Made by a program: the position numbers and the translations under genes. Under the pieces are notes generated by a model, which did not search any database, was not told where the DNA came from, and saw nothing but the letters and a program-made list of their open reading frames with translations. A stretch of DNA of 64,000 nt from Mesorhizobium_G sp049840935 (GTDB lineage: Bacteria > Pseudomonadota > Alphaproteobacteria > Rhizobiales > Rhizobiaceae): the NCBI GenBank assembly GCA_049840935.1, contig JASGJA010000018.1, forward strand, positions 172,101 to 236,100, given 5' to 3'. Below, in pieces: positions 63,859 to 64,000 of this stretch. How positions within the stretch are numbered: position 1 is the first letter of the stretch; each line of letters starts with the position of its first letter.

Positions 63859-64000
63859 TATGCTGCTATCCTTTCGTTTTGATCGTCATTATCTGCCTGT
63901 GACGGCTCGCCGGAGCTACGCGCGGGTGCCGACTTTATCAGCGAGACAAGCTCCAGGTGCTGTTCGGACCTATCGTGTTTCCCTATTAACCTTAGCAATA
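63858..64000 (-). CDS. Phage hypothetical protein, C-terminal part only
   Basis: The open frame runs in from beyond the window edge and ends at TAG 63858-63860. The visible end reads LLRLIGKHDRSEQHLELVSL then a hydrophilic tail (SGEPSQADNDDQNERIAA). Only about 46 residues are visible, so no family can be named. Its stop overlaps the GTG of the zinc-ribbon-like gene. Confidence 0.5.
   Translation of the reverse strand, partial: LLRLIGKHDRSEQHLELVSLIKSAPARSSGEPSQADNDDQNERIAA

Larger units (their letters stand above)
55625..64000. mobile_element. Prophage, one end (continues beyond the window)
   Basis: From the tRNA-derived att site to the window end all genes are short phage-type genes, tightly packed and almost all on the minus strand, leading to a very large virion ejection protein. 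Housekeeping genes are absent. No integrase, terminase, capsid or portal gene is in the visible part, so they should lie beyond 64 kb. A podovirus-like (short-tailed) type is suggested by the ejection protein only. Confidence 0.78.

Noticed and set aside
1..64000. CRISPR arrays, rRNA genes or complete tRNA genes
   Set aside because: No regularly spaced repeats or rRNA signatures were seen; the only tRNA-like sequence is the 23-base fragment at the att site.

Overview
The window is a 64 kb stretch of an alphaproteobacterial chromosome, most likely from the order Hyphomicrobiales (the Brucella / Mesorhizobium / Rhizobium side). The evidence is gene order (moaC-moeA ... lexA-comEC-gltX-gltA facing lpxB-lpxI-lpxA-fabZ-lpxD-bamA-rseP-cdsA-uppS-frr-pyrH-tsf-rpsB), LpxI rather than LpxH, a GAAC-N7-GAAC SOS box in front of lexA, and small families typical of that order (DUF1489, DUF6105-like, DUF983, phasin). 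No ribosomal RNA gene, complete tRNA gene or CRISPR array is present.

Layout. 1-8.9 kb: end of moaC, moeA, a SapC-family gene, lexA, comEC, gltX, gltA. 8.97-10.16 kb: an intact IS1595-type insertion sequence with perfect terminal repeats and an 8-bp target duplication, sitting in the last codons of lpxB. 10.1-23.3 kb: one long minus-strand series for lipid A synthesis, outer-membrane assembly, phospholipid and undecaprenyl synthesis and translation. 23.5-37 kb: mixed housekeeping genes (DUF3108, RidA, GDPD, COG3146, HIT, AzlCD, a class III cyclase, clpA-clpS, phasin, a penicillin-binding carboxypeptidase with a SPOR domain, DUF1489, sdaA). 37.2-55.5 kb: gatC-GNAT-gatA, a UPF0173 hydrolase, ruvX, an AidB-like flavoprotein, pyrB-pyrC'-plsY-dprA-topA-rnr-DUF983, rplM-rpsI, a YdjM-like membrane hydrolase and a secreted GDPD. 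55.6-64 kb: one end of a prophage integrated at the 3' end of a tRNA gene (probably tRNA-Val), whose minus-strand genes end with a 1,247-residue ejection protein carrying a lytic transglycosylase-like N-terminus. The integrase and the other end lie outside the window.

How the genes work together. The 10-23 kb block supplies most of the early lipid A pathway and its assembly machinery (LpxA, FabZ, LpxD, LpxI, LpxB, BamA, RseP) together with the lipid carriers (CdsA, UppS) and translation factors (Frr, PyrH, Tsf, S2). The 43-53 kb block couples pyrimidine synthesis, phospholipid acylation, DNA processing, topology and RNA decay. The PyrC partner of PyrB lacks the dihydroorotase metal ligands and is probably a structural subunit.

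Data quality. From about 18.5 kb onward ten chromosomal genes, several of them essential (cdsA, pyrH, plsY, topA), carry 13 single-base indels. Correcting them gives full-length family members, so they are best read as assembly errors. At least four lie at GANTC, the CcrM methylation site. I annotated these loci as single composite genes.
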